DNA of 9,626 nt, taken from positions 1 through 9,626 of the forward strand of contig URCM01000109.1 of the NCBI GenBank assembly GCA_900546355.1. Direction: 5' to 3'. The notes below the pieces were generated by a model. That model was not told the DNA's origin and did not search any database. It saw only the letters and a list, made by a program, of their open reading frames with translations. Below are positions 1 through 7,697 of this stretch, piece by piece (position 1 is the first letter of the stretch; every line of letters starts with the position of its first letter). Both the position numbers and the translations under genes were made by a program. This stretch comes from an uncultured Bacteroides sp. (GTDB lineage: Bacteria; Bacteroidota; Bacteroidia; Bacteroidales; Bacteroidaceae).

Positions 1-33
1 GCCTCAAAAACTCATCCCAAATCATCGCACGAT

Positions 34-51
34 AAATTCAAAACAGCTTCT
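34..51. repeat. 18-bp sequence repeated inverted at the far end of the window
   Basis: The bases AAATTCAAAACAGCTTCT here are the exact reverse complement of 9578-9595. The two copies lie in intergenic DNA about 9.5 kb apart: this one beyond the nqr operon terminator, the other beside a large inverted repeat. Exact identity over 18 bases within one window suggests a dispersed intergenic repeat rather than chance. No transposase or target-site duplication is visible. The rest of positions 1-100 shows no convincing gene; on the minus strand a 27-codon frame lacking an ATG crosses the repeat and ends near position 10. Confidence 0.6.
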
Positions 52-101
52 AATTCAGGTTTAAAAACGGATACGGGTTTACTTTGCGCTTTGGAATCTT
101 A

Positions 102-142
102 TAAAAACAATGGGAATCAGTATGTAAAACTGACTCCCATTG
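102..142 (-). terminator. Intrinsic terminator of the nqr operon
   Basis: The arms 108-121 (CAATGGGAATCAGT) and 129-142 (ACTGACTCCCATTG) pair over 14 bp with a single mismatch around a 7-base loop. On the minus strand the stem is followed at once by a TTTTTAT tract (about 102-107). It lies 33 bases downstream of the nqrF stop codon. The plus-strand side has no T-run, so it acts in one direction, ending nqrABCDEF transcription. Confidence 0.92.
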
Positions 143-174
143 ATATCTGAATCGTTATGAAAACATCTTTTTAT

Positions 175-1443
175 TTATCCTCCGAAGTTATCATACATGA
201 TTGAACTGGATTCCACTCCTAAGCTGTCCAACATCTTCACCACTGCATTCGACATCGGACCCGGACCACACATATAATATTCGATGTCCTCGGGTGCTTC
301 GTGATTCTTCAAGTATGTTTCATACATCACCTGATGTACGAAACCCGGAGTATATTTCACGCCTGCGGCATCGGCAGCAGGGTCGGGGCGGTCAAGTGCC
401 AAATGGAAATGGAAGTTCGAGAAATCTTTTTCCAATTGCAGGAAATCTTGCAAATAGAACACTTCGTTCAATGCACGGGCACCATAGAAATAATGCATTT
501 CACGGTCGCGTGTGTTCAGTGTACGGGTCATGTGCATAATCTGGGCGCGCAACGGAGCCATACCGGCACCGCCTCCTACCCAAATCATTTCTTTCTTCGA
601 ATCGAATATCGGGTGGAAATCTCCATAAGGACCACTCATCAGCACCTTGTCACCCGGCTTCAGCGTGAAGATATACGAAGAAGCGATACCCGGATTGACA
701 TCCATAAAGCCGCTGCGGTCGGGCTTGAACGGAGGTGTAGCGATGCGTACAGTCAACATGAACACATCGCCTTCTGCCGGATAGTTCGCCATGGAATACG
801 CACGGATAGTCGGTTCGGAATTGACGCACTTCAGCGAGAACATATTGAACTTCTTCCATGCGGGCAAATACTCATCGCCAATCAGCGACTTGTCGATGTC
901 CTTGTCGTAATCCATGGTGAATGCCGGAATCTTAATCTGTGCATACGAGCCGGGGATAAAGTCCATGTGCGCGCCTGCCGGCAATTGCACCTTGAATTCC
1001 TTGATAAAGGTAGCCACGTTCTTGTTCGAGATGACGGTACATTCGTATTCCTTCACGCCCAATACAGATTCAGGCACTTTGATAGCCATATCGCCTTTCA
1101 CTTTCACCTGACATCCCAAACGCCAGTGGTCTTTCTGCTGCTTACGGCTGAAATGTCCTACTTCCGAAGGAAGGATTTCCCCTCCGCCTTCCAACACCTG
1201 ACACTTGCATTGGCCGCAAGAACCTTTTCCACCGCAAGCCGATGACAAGAATATATTGTTTACAGCCAAGGTGTTCAGCAATGTCGAACCAGATTCCACT
1301 TCCAACTGGTTTTCTCCGTTAATGGTCAGTTTTACCTTACCCGAAGTTACCAAGAACTTTTTCGCCACCAACAAAATGATGACCAACACCAGAATAGTCA
1401 CCAGGAATACTCCAATGCTTGCTAATATAAAATTCATGTCCAT
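175..1443 (-). CDS. nqrF: Na+-translocating NADH:quinone reductase subunit F (NADH dehydrogenase, FAD and 2Fe-2S)
   Basis: This 422-aa protein is the electron entry subunit of Na+-NQR. It oxidises NADH on the cytoplasmic face and passes electrons via FAD and a 2Fe-2S centre. Visible: one N-terminal membrane helix (about residues 5-28); a ferredoxin domain with Cys70, Cys76, Cys79 (CGGKGSCGQC) and Cys111; the FAD-binding RAYSMANYP motif (214-222); the NADH-binding GGGAGMAPLRA loop (290-300); a late MCGPGPM motif (391-397) and the C-terminal DNFGG typical of NqrF. Length is close to that of the Vibrio enzyme (about 408 aa). It is the last gene of the operon, 19 bases after nqrE, with the operon terminator just downstream. 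The start is taken at the first Met; Met3 is an equally plausible start. The N-terminal helix, full domain order and operon context exclude a soluble oxygenase reductase. Confidence 0.98.
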   Translation of the reverse strand: MDMNFILASIGVFLVTILVLVIILLVAKKFLVTSGKVKLTINGENQLEVESGSTLLNTLAVNNIFLSSACGGKGSCGQCKCQVLEGGGEILPSEVGHFSRKQQKDHWRLGCQVKVKGDMAIKVPESVLGVKEYECTVISNKNVATFIKEFKVQLPAGAHMDFIPGSYAQIKIPAFTMDYDKDIDKSLIGDEYLPAWKKFNMFSLKCVNSEPTIRAYSMANYPAEGDVFMLTVRIATPPFKPDRSGFMDVNPGIASSYIFTLKPGDKVLMSGPYGDFHPIFDSKKEMIWVGGGAGMAPLRAQIMHMTRTLNTRDREMHYFYGARALNEVFYLQDFLQLEKDFSNFHFHLALDRPDPAADAAGVKYTPGFVHQVMYETYLKNHEAPEDIEYYMCGPGPMSNAVVKMLDSLGVESSSIMYDNFGG

Positions 1444-1462
1444 TGTCTTATTCCTTTCCTTA

Positions 1463-2086
1463 TTAGATGTTCAAACCTGAGAAACACATAAATGCCATAG
1501 CCATCAAGCCTACTGTAATGAAAGTGATGCCCAAGCCCTTCAACGGGGCAGGCACATTGGAGTAAGCCATTTTCTCGCGGATGGCAGCCAAGCCGACAAT
1601 GGCCAACAGCCAGCCAAGGCCCGAACCCAACGCGTACGATATAGAATCCCATACATCACCGATGTATTTCGGGTCGGATTCGCCCAAACCGATGCGTTGC
1701 TGCATAAACAGAGATGCACCCATAATCGCACAGTTTACGGCTATCAAAGGCAAGAAGATACCCAGAGAAGCGTATAGCGAAGGGCTGAAACGCTCTACAA
1801 CCATTTCTACCAATTGGGTGATAGCTGCAATAACGGCAATAAAGAGGATGAAGCTCAAAAAACTTAAATCAATGCCCAAGATACCGTCTGCCGCAAGCAC
1901 TTTGGTCTGAAGCAGATAGTTGACCGGCAAGGTCACTACCAATACGAACGTAACGGCAATACCTAACCCGAGGGCCGTTTTTACATTCTTCGATACAGCC
2001 AAGTACGAACACATACCGAGGAAGAACGCGAATATCATATTGTCCACAAAAATAGAGCGGACCAATAAACTGAAAAAATGTTCCAT
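1463..2086 (-). CDS. nqrE: Na+-translocating NADH:quinone reductase subunit E
   Basis: This is a 207-aa integral membrane subunit of Na+-NQR, slightly longer than the Vibrio protein (about 198 aa), with roughly six hydrophobic helices. Cys26 (in [10 protein letters not shown]) and Cys119 (in AVNCAIMG) sit in the two half-helix motifs which, with the matching pair in NqrD, hold the intramembrane iron-sulfur centre between the subunits. This centre relays electrons from the NqrF 2Fe-2S towards NqrC FMN. NqrE is homologous to RnfA. NQR rather than RNF is indicated by the neighbouring nqrA, nqrB and nqrF and the absence of polyferredoxin genes. It lies 19 bases from both nqrD and nqrF. Confidence 0.97.
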   Translation of the reverse strand: MEHFFSLLVRSIFVDNMIFAFFLGMCSYLAVSKNVKTALGLGIAVTFVLVVTLPVNYLLQTKVLAADGILGIDLSFLSFILFIAVIAAITQLVEMVVERFSPSLYASLGIFLPLIAVNCAIMGASLFMQQRIGLGESDPKYIGDVWDSISYALGSGLGWLLAIVGLAAIREKMAYSNVPAPLKGLGITFITVGLMAMAFMCFSGLNI

Positions 2087-2105
2087 AATGTCTTTCCTTT
2101 ACTTG

Positions 2106-2744
2106 TTATTCCTTATCTTGTAATTCAGGATGCTTTGCACGCTGGTACCATATCAGGCAAGCCACGATAATCAATGCCATAGGCGGCATCAGCATCAAAC
2201 CGTTGTTCACGTATCCGGCTTCTTTGATTGCATCGTAATTCAGGATATTGAATCCCAGCAATGTGCCCGAACCTAAGAGCTCGCGGATAAATGCTACGAT
2301 GACCAATATCTTGGCATAACCCAGTCCGTTACCCAAGCCATCCAGGCAAGATTCCCATGGTCCGTTTGCCATGGCAAAGGCTTCGAGACGTCCCATCAGG
2401 ATACAGTTCGTGATAATCAAACCTACATAAACGGATAATTGCACGCTTACATCGTATGCAAACGCTTTCAACACTTCACTTACAATCGTCACCAAAGCGG
2501 CAACTACTACCAGCTGCACGATGATACGGATACGGTTCGGAATCGTTTTACGGATTAATGAAATAACAACGTTGGAAAATGCCGTGATAATCGTTACGGA
2601 AAGTCCCATTACGATAGCCGGTTCCAACTTAGAGGTTACGGCGAGTGCAGAACAGATACCCAATACCTGGACCGTTACCGGATTGTTCATGCTAATCGGA
2701 GTAGAAAATACCTCTTTATTTTTAGCCGAAAATAAATTTCCCAT
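2106..2744 (-). CDS. nqrD: Na+-translocating NADH:quinone reductase subunit D
   Basis: This is a 212-aa integral membrane subunit, paralogous to NqrE and homologous to RnfE. It has about six hydrophobic helices in the inverted-repeat fold of the NqrD/NqrE pair. Cys31 (LGICSALAVTSKLEP) and Cys114 (ITNCILMGRLEAFA) are the conserved cysteines expected to ligate the shared intramembrane iron-sulfur centre with NqrE Cys26 and Cys119. The N-terminal soluble stretch (MGNLFSAKNKEVFSTPI) and charged C-terminal tail (KHPELQDKE) are short. It is transcribed within nqrABCDEF, 14 bases after nqrC and 19 before nqrE. Confidence 0.97.
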   Translation of the reverse strand: MGNLFSAKNKEVFSTPISMNNPVTVQVLGICSALAVTSKLEPAIVMGLSVTIITAFSNVVISLIRKTIPNRIRIIVQLVVVAALVTIVSEVLKAFAYDVSVQLSVYVGLIITNCILMGRLEAFAMANGPWESCLDGLGNGLGYAKILVIVAFIRELLGSGTLLGFNILNYDAIKEAGYVNNGLMLMPPMALIIVACLIWYQRAKHPELQDKE

Positions 2745-2758
2745 GATATTCGTCCTCC

Positions 2759-3436
2759 TTATTTAGTAGTTAAAAAATTGGTATAATGCCCCATGCAGCT
2801 CTTCAACATCTGCCCTACAGCTACCGACGTGATTGTACCGCCTGAGATTCCGTCGACTTGGAATTCCGGTTTTTCCACCTTTCCGTTCTTCACGACATCC
2901 AGCCCGATGGCATTGCCGTCCATTACGTTTTTGCCTTTAAACTCGTTTTGGAAATGCTCGGTAGCGATTTCCGCACCCAAGCCCGGAGTCTCCGAAGCAT
3001 GCGAGAAATAAGTGCCATACACGGTATTCTTGTCTTCGTTCAAGGCTACATATCCCCAAATGGCTCCCCAAAGGCCGGCTCCGTAAACAGGAATGACATA
3101 TTTTGTTTCGCCATTTACCTCGCAAACAAAGAGATGGGCTTCACCTTTTTCTTTGTATGCTTTCTCGTATCCGGTGACAAAAGCACCTTCATACGGTTTC
3201 AGCGAACCGTCTTCGGCCACCAACATATCTTTCTTCACCACTTCGGCAAACTTGGCTTCGGGGTCTTGTACTTCGCGGATGCCCAGCGAAGAAAGAATCT
3301 GTTTCTTCGTATCCAGCTCTACGTTCTTTCCTTGCAGATCGCGGAGGGAAGAGTTGACGAAAGCCAGCAAAAATGCTACGATAATAACCAATACCGAAGC
3401 ATAAATGATCGTATAAGAATTGCTATTCGTATTCAT
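2759..3436 (-). CDS. nqrC: Na+-translocating NADH:quinone reductase subunit C (covalent FMN)
   Basis: This 225-aa subunit is anchored by one N-terminal helix (about residues 8-27), followed by a periplasmic FMN-binding domain. The flavinylation site is DGISGGT (195-201). By analogy with the S/T-G-A-T motif of other NqrC proteins, Thr201 should carry FMN attached through phosphoester by ApbE. Here the usual Ala before the acceptor Thr is Gly; the Asp six residues upstream, expected for ApbE recognition, is present (Asp195). ETPGLGAEI (149-157) matches the conserved segment of FMN_bind proteins. No apbE gene lies in the window, so maturation must depend on a gene elsewhere. It lies 12 bases after nqrB and 14 before nqrD. 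Confidence 0.97.
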   Translation of the reverse strand: MNTNSNSYTIIYASVLVIIVAFLLAFVNSSLRDLQGKNVELDTKKQILSSLGIREVQDPEAKFAEVVKKDMLVAEDGSLKPYEGAFVTGYEKAYKEKGEAHLFVCEVNGETKYVIPVYGAGLWGAIWGYVALNEDKNTVYGTYFSHASETPGLGAEIATEHFQNEFKGKNVMDGNAIGLDVVKNGKVEKPEFQVDGISGGTITSVAVGQMLKSCMGHYTNFLTTK

Positions 3437-3448
3437 TGTATATTCGGT

Positions 3449-4612
3449 TTAATTGTTAGACATAGCACGTTTCGCACGACGCGAGATATTGTTCTGTACC
3501 ACTACATAGTCAATCAGCGGTGCAAAGATATTCATCAGCAGGATTGCCAGCATCATGCCCTCCGGATAGCCCGGATTCAATACACGGATAATGATTGCCA
3601 TCGCGCCAATTAGGAAGCCATATACAAACTTGCCGTTCTCTGTACGTGAAGAAGTAACCGGATCTGTCGCCATAAATACAGCACCGAAGCAGAAACCGCC
3701 CAGGCATAAATGTTCATACCAAGGCATGTGGGCTACGGCTGTATCTGGTCCCCACTGGTTGAATACCCAACCCATAACGGCACCGCCGACGAATACCGAC
3801 AACATGGTTTTCCAGCTTGCCACGCCCGACCATAACAGGATAACGGCACCGATGGCAATGGCGATTACACTCGTCTCGCCGATAGAGCCCGGAATCAGAC
3901 CGGTCACCATATCCCACGAGAAAGCAGGGCACTCGGCAACCTTTGCCACACCCAGCGGGGTAGCGGCGGTCAGACCATCTACCGTCTTGCCCAATCCGAA
4001 TATGCTGTCGCCCGATACCCATACGGTATCGCCCGACATTTTGGTAGGATAAGCGAAGAAAAGAAACGCACGGGTAATCAAGGCCGGATTGAAGATGTTC
4101 ATGCCTGTCCCGCCAAACACTTCCTTGCAGAAGATGACCGAGAACGCCGTGGCTACGGCAAGCATCCACAACGGGCAATCTACCGGAACAATCATCGGAA
4201 TCAACATGCCCGTAACCAGAAAACCTTCCTGGATTTCTTCCTTCTTCCATTGGGCTACGATGAACTCGATACCCAGGCCCACTACATACGAAACAATGAT
4301 TTTGGGTAATACGGCGAGGAAGCCATATACGAACATTTCAATAAAGCGGCCTTCCACGCCCGTCGCATGATAATGCTGATAACCTACATTATACATACCG
4401 AACAATAAGGCCGGCATCAAAGCAATGACCACGAACGACATGATACGTTTGCTATCTATCGCATCGTGGATGTGCGTACCTGTTTTCGATGTGGCGTTTG
4501 GCACGAACAAAAATGATTCGAAACCTTCGAACACCGAACGAAAAGCATGGTATTTGCCTCCCTCTTCAAAGTTCGGCTTTATCTTGTCGAGATAATTTCT
4601 TAATGCTTTCAT
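3449..4612 (-). CDS. nqrB: Na+-translocating NADH:quinone reductase subunit B (covalent FMN, riboflavin, quinone site)
   Basis: This 387-aa polytopic membrane subunit is the largest transmembrane component of Na+-NQR and the site of sodium translocation and quinone reduction. It has a soluble N-terminal region (about residues 1-55) followed by many hydrophobic helices. Recognisable conserved blocks are FNPALITRAFLFFAYPTKMSGD (174-195, family signature), DGLTAATPLG (212-221), ATDPVTSS (315-322) and the late LNPGYPEGMM (345-354). Thr218 in DGLTAAT occupies the position of the covalently flavinylated Thr; the canonical Gly of the S/T-G-A-T motif is Ala. This may be a Bacteroidetes variant. The gene lies 20 bases after nqrA and 12 before nqrC. 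Confidence 0.98.
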   Translation of the reverse strand: MKALRNYLDKIKPNFEEGGKYHAFRSVFEGFESFLFVPNATSKTGTHIHDAIDSKRIMSFVVIALMPALLFGMYNVGYQHYHATGVEGRFIEMFVYGFLAVLPKIIVSYVVGLGIEFIVAQWKKEEIQEGFLVTGMLIPMIVPVDCPLWMLAVATAFSVIFCKEVFGGTGMNIFNPALITRAFLFFAYPTKMSGDTVWVSGDSIFGLGKTVDGLTAATPLGVAKVAECPAFSWDMVTGLIPGSIGETSVIAIAIGAVILLWSGVASWKTMLSVFVGGAVMGWVFNQWGPDTAVAHMPWYEHLCLGGFCFGAVFMATDPVTSSRTENGKFVYGFLIGAMAIIIRVLNPGYPEGMMLAILLMNIFAPLIDYVVVQNNISRRAKRAMSNN

Positions 4613-4632
4613 TTATTTTTAAGTTTTATCAA

Positions 4633-5985
4633 TTAACACATCTCCTTGCGAAGCATATCCAAACCCTCGCGAACGATACGCTGAAGTTCCATCTTCGAAG
4701 AGCAGACAAACTCGCAAAGTGCAAAGTCTTCGGGGGCAACCTCATAGATGCCCAGTTCTTCCATCCGGTCGATATCGCCGGCGATGATTGCCTTTATCAG
4801 GTATTCCGGCAAAATATCCATCGGAAGCACCTTGTCGTATTCGTTTGACATAATCATGTGGCGTTCGCCTCCTTTTATACGGGCATCCAGCACATACTCC
4901 TTTTTCTTACCCGTCAGCCAACTGAAGTAAGAATGGCTCACACTGAAATCATTGGTACGGGGCATAATCCAGCCCAGCATTTCGTGCACCTCGTTTCCTT
5001 CGGGAATTACCGTTACTTGGGAATGGAAAGCGCCCAGGAAGCCATTTGCCGGAATCTGCTTGCCGGTCAGGACGTTCCCACTGATGCAACGCACCTCTCT
5101 CTCCTTATTTATATTATTGGCGAGCACATCGGTGAGCATCGCGCCTACTTTCAATTTGCAATAAGCAGGCTTCTTTACCTCAGAGCCTGTAATAGCCACG
5201 GCACGGGTCAAGTCTACCCGGCCTGTATTCATCAGACGCCCGATGAAGATAACGGCTTGCGGATCGATTGTCCATACGGTTTCTCCTTTGTTCACCGGGG
5301 CGATGTGATTGATTTGTACACCTACATTGCCGGCAGGATGAGGACCGTCGAATACGGTCAATGTAACACCTTGTGCCTGAGTCAACGCTTTGGCTTGCTG
5401 GTTGACGCTGATACTGAGATACACTTTGGCTATCTTGGCCAAAGCATCCAGTCCGGTTTGGAAATTCGCTTCTTCCCCTTTCAGCGCAAACTCAAAATCG
5501 GGAGCCAACGGATTCGAGTCGAACGCAGATACAAAAATAGCCCGTGGCGCAATTGTCGGGTCGGCAATTACATCATACGGGCGTTGGCGGATGAATGCGA
5601 ACAAACCGGCATTCAACAACAATTCTTTTACCGCAGCTCCATCCAGCTTGGCGACATTTTGCTTGCCAAATTCTTCATAATCCTGTTCGGAAGCTGCCTC
5701 TACCGTAATGCTCATCACTTTCCGGCGGGCACCACGTTCTACACTTGTCACTACGCCGCTTACGGGCGATACAAATTTCATTTCAGGATGATTCTTGTCG
5801 ATAAACAAGGTTCCTCCAGCCATGACATATTCCTGCTCTTTCACAACCACTTTCGGAGTGACCCCCGTAAAGTCGTCGGGACATATCGCGTAAAATCCCG
5901 GTTCTTTTACATTGACCCACTCTGTAGCGGCTTTTCCCTTCAGGTTAATGTCTAAACCTTTACGTAATTTAATCAGATTAGCCAT
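4633..5985 (-). CDS. nqrA: Na+-translocating NADH:quinone reductase subunit A
   Basis: This 450-aa peripheral cytoplasmic subunit contacts NqrB near the quinone site and is required for the assembled pump. It is the first gene of the operon. Visible: N-terminal KLRKGLDINLKGKA; a lipoyl-like barrel-sandwich segment (about 45-95, PVSGVVTSVERG); PRAIFVSAFDSNPLAPD (147-163); the GPHPAGNVGVQINHIAPV block (214-231) shared with RnfC; and the terminal ALCEFVCSSKMELQRIVREGL block (422-442). It lacks the ferredoxin domains of RnfC, confirming NQR. Length matches the Vibrio protein (about 446 aa). The ATG is 36 bases downstream of a TAnnTTTG box. Confidence 0.98.
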   Translation of the reverse strand: MANLIKLRKGLDINLKGKAATEWVNVKEPGFYAICPDDFTGVTPKVVVKEQEYVMAGGTLFIDKNHPEMKFVSPVSGVVTSVERGARRKVMSITVEAASEQDYEEFGKQNVAKLDGAAVKELLLNAGLFAFIRQRPYDVIADPTIAPRAIFVSAFDSNPLAPDFEFALKGEEANFQTGLDALAKIAKVYLSISVNQQAKALTQAQGVTLTVFDGPHPAGNVGVQINHIAPVNKGETVWTIDPQAVIFIGRLMNTGRVDLTRAVAITGSEVKKPAYCKLKVGAMLTDVLANNINKEREVRCISGNVLTGKQIPANGFLGAFHSQVTVIPEGNEVHEMLGWIMPRTNDFSVSHSYFSWLTGKKKEYVLDARIKGGERHMIMSNEYDKVLPMDILPEYLIKAIIAGDIDRMEELGIYEVAPEDFALCEFVCSSKMELQRIVREGLDMLRKEMC

Positions 5986-6020
5986 ATATTAGGTTATAAA
6001 ATGGATTTACTAAGCCGTGG

Positions 6021-6028
6021 CAAATTTA
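6021..6028 (-). promoter_or_regulatory. Predicted -7 promoter box of the nqr operon
   Basis: On the minus strand these bases read TAAATTTG, an exact match to the Bacteroidetes sigma-ABfr -7 consensus TAnnTTTG. They lie 35 bases upstream of the nqrA ATG, implying a short leader of about 25-30 bases. No clear TTTG -33 box is present; the expected position falls in the T-rich tract of the upstream terminator. Inference from consensus only. Confidence 0.6.
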
Positions 6029-6044
6029 CATAATTAATAATTCT

Positions 6045-6099
6045 AAAAAGAATAATTGCCTGCCTGATTACGGAAATAATTCCATATTCGGGCAGGCAA
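6045..6099 (-). terminator. Terminator hairpin of the C1 peptidase gene
   Basis: TTGCCTGCCTG at 6056-6066 and CGGGCAGGCAA at 6089-6099 form a 9-bp perfect stem plus one mismatch and a closing pair. An inner GGAA/TTCC stem (6072-6083) lies in the loop. On the minus strand the stem is followed by a T-rich tract including TTTTT at 6045-6049. It lies 53 bases past the peptidase stop codon and immediately upstream of the nqr promoter, separating the two same-strand units. A second AT-rich hairpin (6127-6134 with 6145-6152) overlaps the stop codon itself. Confidence 0.75.
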
Positions 6100-6151
6100 A
6101 TGATTCTTTATGAAACGTGAATCTCTATTTTGTAAAGTATAGAATACAAAA

Positions 6152-7522
6152 TCATTGTTCTTCAGCAAACATCGGATCCCATGCCGGAAGCCGGATGGGT
6201 TTCTGTTTCAAGATGTCCAACACGGATGCCGGTACATATTTTTTCTCTACTACCAGGCGGAACATGTATTCATTGAACCATTCGTCGGTCATGATGAGAT
6301 GGCCCTGATAGCCTGCTTCGGCTCCCCAACTGTTTTCTACCATCCATTTCTTGGGTTTGCCGTTGGCATCCAAGTCTACCGCCATCAGTGTCATGGCATG
6401 ACTTGAACCACTGGCGAAGGTTTGTATGCGTTGTTTTTTGTCCATGCCAAAAGTGGTTCCCATTAAAGAGGCATAATCGTAGTTGTTCAAGTCGAGCGTG
6501 CCTCGCTTGCTGTCGAGGAATTTGCCCACATCGCAAGAGAAATACATCATCGTGCTGTCTTTTATCGATTGAATAGCCATTGCTTTGATGTCTTCTATCG
6601 GTAGGTTGACATACGTCCAGTTACGTCCGTCGTAAGTATGGCGGTCGTAGTCGATTTCGTAACATTTATAAAACTCCCGGCTTGGGTCGTTCATCAGCAT
6701 CACATAGTTGCCTGTCAGGTCATTGCCTAAGAAGGTCTGGTAAAACGAAAGTGGCGTATATTCTTTAGTCTCGCCGTTCATTGTCCAGGTAAAATGCTCT
6801 ACCGGTTCGCCGAATGCCAGTGCCAACATCCGGTATATTGTGCCCAACATGGTTGTTTTCTGTTCTTCCAATGCGGCTGTTTTTGCCCCTTCTGCTGCGG
6901 CCTGGCGTAGTTGCAAACCGAATTCTTTCAGCTTTAAGCCTATCAGATTGGCTATCTGGCTGGTATTTTCGCTGCTATACGTTTCTGGCATGACAGAGGC
7001 TGGTACTACGCCATATTTTCCGATGATGTCTGAAATGCCGGTAAATTGTCCTCCGTCGCTGATGGGGTGTTTGAAAAGCCATTCCACCATTTGGTCTTCC
7101 ATGGGTTTTTCACGTGTGTCGATAATTCCTTGCAGGAAGAGGTTGGCTTTTTCCAACTGGTCGTAAAAGAAACAATAGTTCTGTGAAAACTCCATTTCGC
7201 TTAACCCGTATTTGGCCATCATTTGGGCGCGAAGTACATTCAGCCCCGTAAAGAGCCAGCAACGCCCCGATTGTTGTTGGTCGGTAATGCCGTGCGAAAC
7301 CACACGGTTGGAGAAATGTGTGTCGAAGTCGGCAAGTCGTTCTTGGTTTTTTGCCAATATGGCAATGCTTGTACCCGCCATGGCATTGTATATCGCCTTG
7401 TCGGACGGCGTATGCTTGTAGCTGGTTTTTATTTCTTTCAACATATCCGGAGTGATTCCTCCTTGTTGCGCCTGCACGGTCAATGCCATTGCCATCAGGC
7501 CTAATGTGATGCTTTTCTTCAT
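6152..7522 (-). CDS. Exported C1-family cysteine peptidase, bleomycin hydrolase / aminopeptidase C type
   Basis: This 456-aa papain-fold peptidase belongs to the bleomycin hydrolase/PepC group (family C1B). The catalytic set is visible: Gln82 (oxyanion hole) and Cys88 in QQQSGRCWLF, His375 in SSHAMTLMAV and Asn397 in VENSWG. The C-terminal KPIRLPAWDPMF matches the conserved tail that enters the active site in this family and trims substrates from the N-terminus. The N-terminus (MKKSITLGLMAMALTVQAQQ) is a signal peptide with likely cleavage after Ala18, so the enzyme should be periplasmic or surface-exposed, unlike the cytosolic PepC of lactic acid bacteria. The probable role is peptide trimming in nutrient scavenging (inference). 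It is transcribed alone from its own promoter and ends in a terminator before the nqr operon. Confidence 0.95.
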   Translation of the reverse strand: MKKSITLGLMAMALTVQAQQGGITPDMLKEIKTSYKHTPSDKAIYNAMAGTSIAILAKNQERLADFDTHFSNRVVSHGITDQQQSGRCWLFTGLNVLRAQMMAKYGLSEMEFSQNYCFFYDQLEKANLFLQGIIDTREKPMEDQMVEWLFKHPISDGGQFTGISDIIGKYGVVPASVMPETYSSENTSQIANLIGLKLKEFGLQLRQAAAEGAKTAALEEQKTTMLGTIYRMLALAFGEPVEHFTWTMNGETKEYTPLSFYQTFLGNDLTGNYVMLMNDPSREFYKCYEIDYDRHTYDGRNWTYVNLPIEDIKAMAIQSIKDSTMMYFSCDVGKFLDSKRGTLDLNNYDYASLMGTTFGMDKKQRIQTFASGSSHAMTLMAVDLDANGKPKKWMVENSWGAEAGYQGHLIMTDEWFNEYMFRLVVEKKYVPASVLDILKQKPIRLPAWDPMFAEEQ

Positions 7523-7536
7523 TGTAGGTAATGCTT

Positions 7537-7656
7537 TTATTCTATATTAAATTCGTATTCACGATATGGTTGTCCGTATTTGGCCGATATGATATATCTT
7601 ACATCCGGGTGGGTACGACCGCCGGATAGACCGGTTAGGGAACATTCATGATTCAA
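7537..7656 (-). other. Coding-like open frame in the peptidase leader (possible small protein or gene remnant)
   Basis: A minus-strand frame runs without a stop from about 7698 to the TAA at 7537-7539, 14 bases before the peptidase ATG. From the TTG at 7656 it would encode 39 residues, including THPDVRYII followed by SAKYGQPYREYEFNIE. The composition is protein-like: mixed hydrophobic and charged residues, common codons, few rare ones. There is no ATG, and the predicted promoter lies just upstream of this TTG, which would make translation nearly leaderless. It could be a small leader peptide, the tail of a decayed gene, or chance. I do not recognise it. Confidence 0.25.
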
Positions 7657-7667
7657 AAGCGCGTTTG

Positions 7668-7697
7668 CAAATATAGCGATTTATTTTGTTCCGGCAA
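7668..7697 (-). promoter_or_regulatory. Predicted promoter of the C1 peptidase gene
   Basis: On the minus strand, 7675-7668 reads TATATTTG, an exact TAnnTTTG -7 box. A TTG at 7697-7695 lies 19 bases further upstream, the usual position of the Bacteroidetes -33 element. The predicted start near 7661 leaves an unusually long leader of about 140 bases before the ATG at 7522. Confidence 0.65.

Noticed and set aside
1..100. Short minus-strand open frame at the left edge
   Set aside because: Only 27 codons, no ATG, downstream of a strong terminator, and it crosses the 18-bp repeat; no support as a gene.
301..1245. 314-codon plus-strand open frame opposite nqrF
   Set aside because: It is antisense to a gene with intact 2Fe-2S, FAD and NADH motifs; its translation is rich in His, Arg and Cys with no recognisable domain, typical of a shadow frame.
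4858..5955. 365-codon plus-strand open frame opposite nqrA
   Set aside because: It is fully antisense to nqrA, whose conserved blocks are unbroken. The frame has low-quality composition and no promoter or family match.
175..5985. Operon as an RNF complex rather than NQR
   Set aside because: RNF would need RnfB and RnfC with multiple 4Fe-4S motifs. Here there is an NqrA without ferredoxin domains and an NqrF with FAD and NADH domains.
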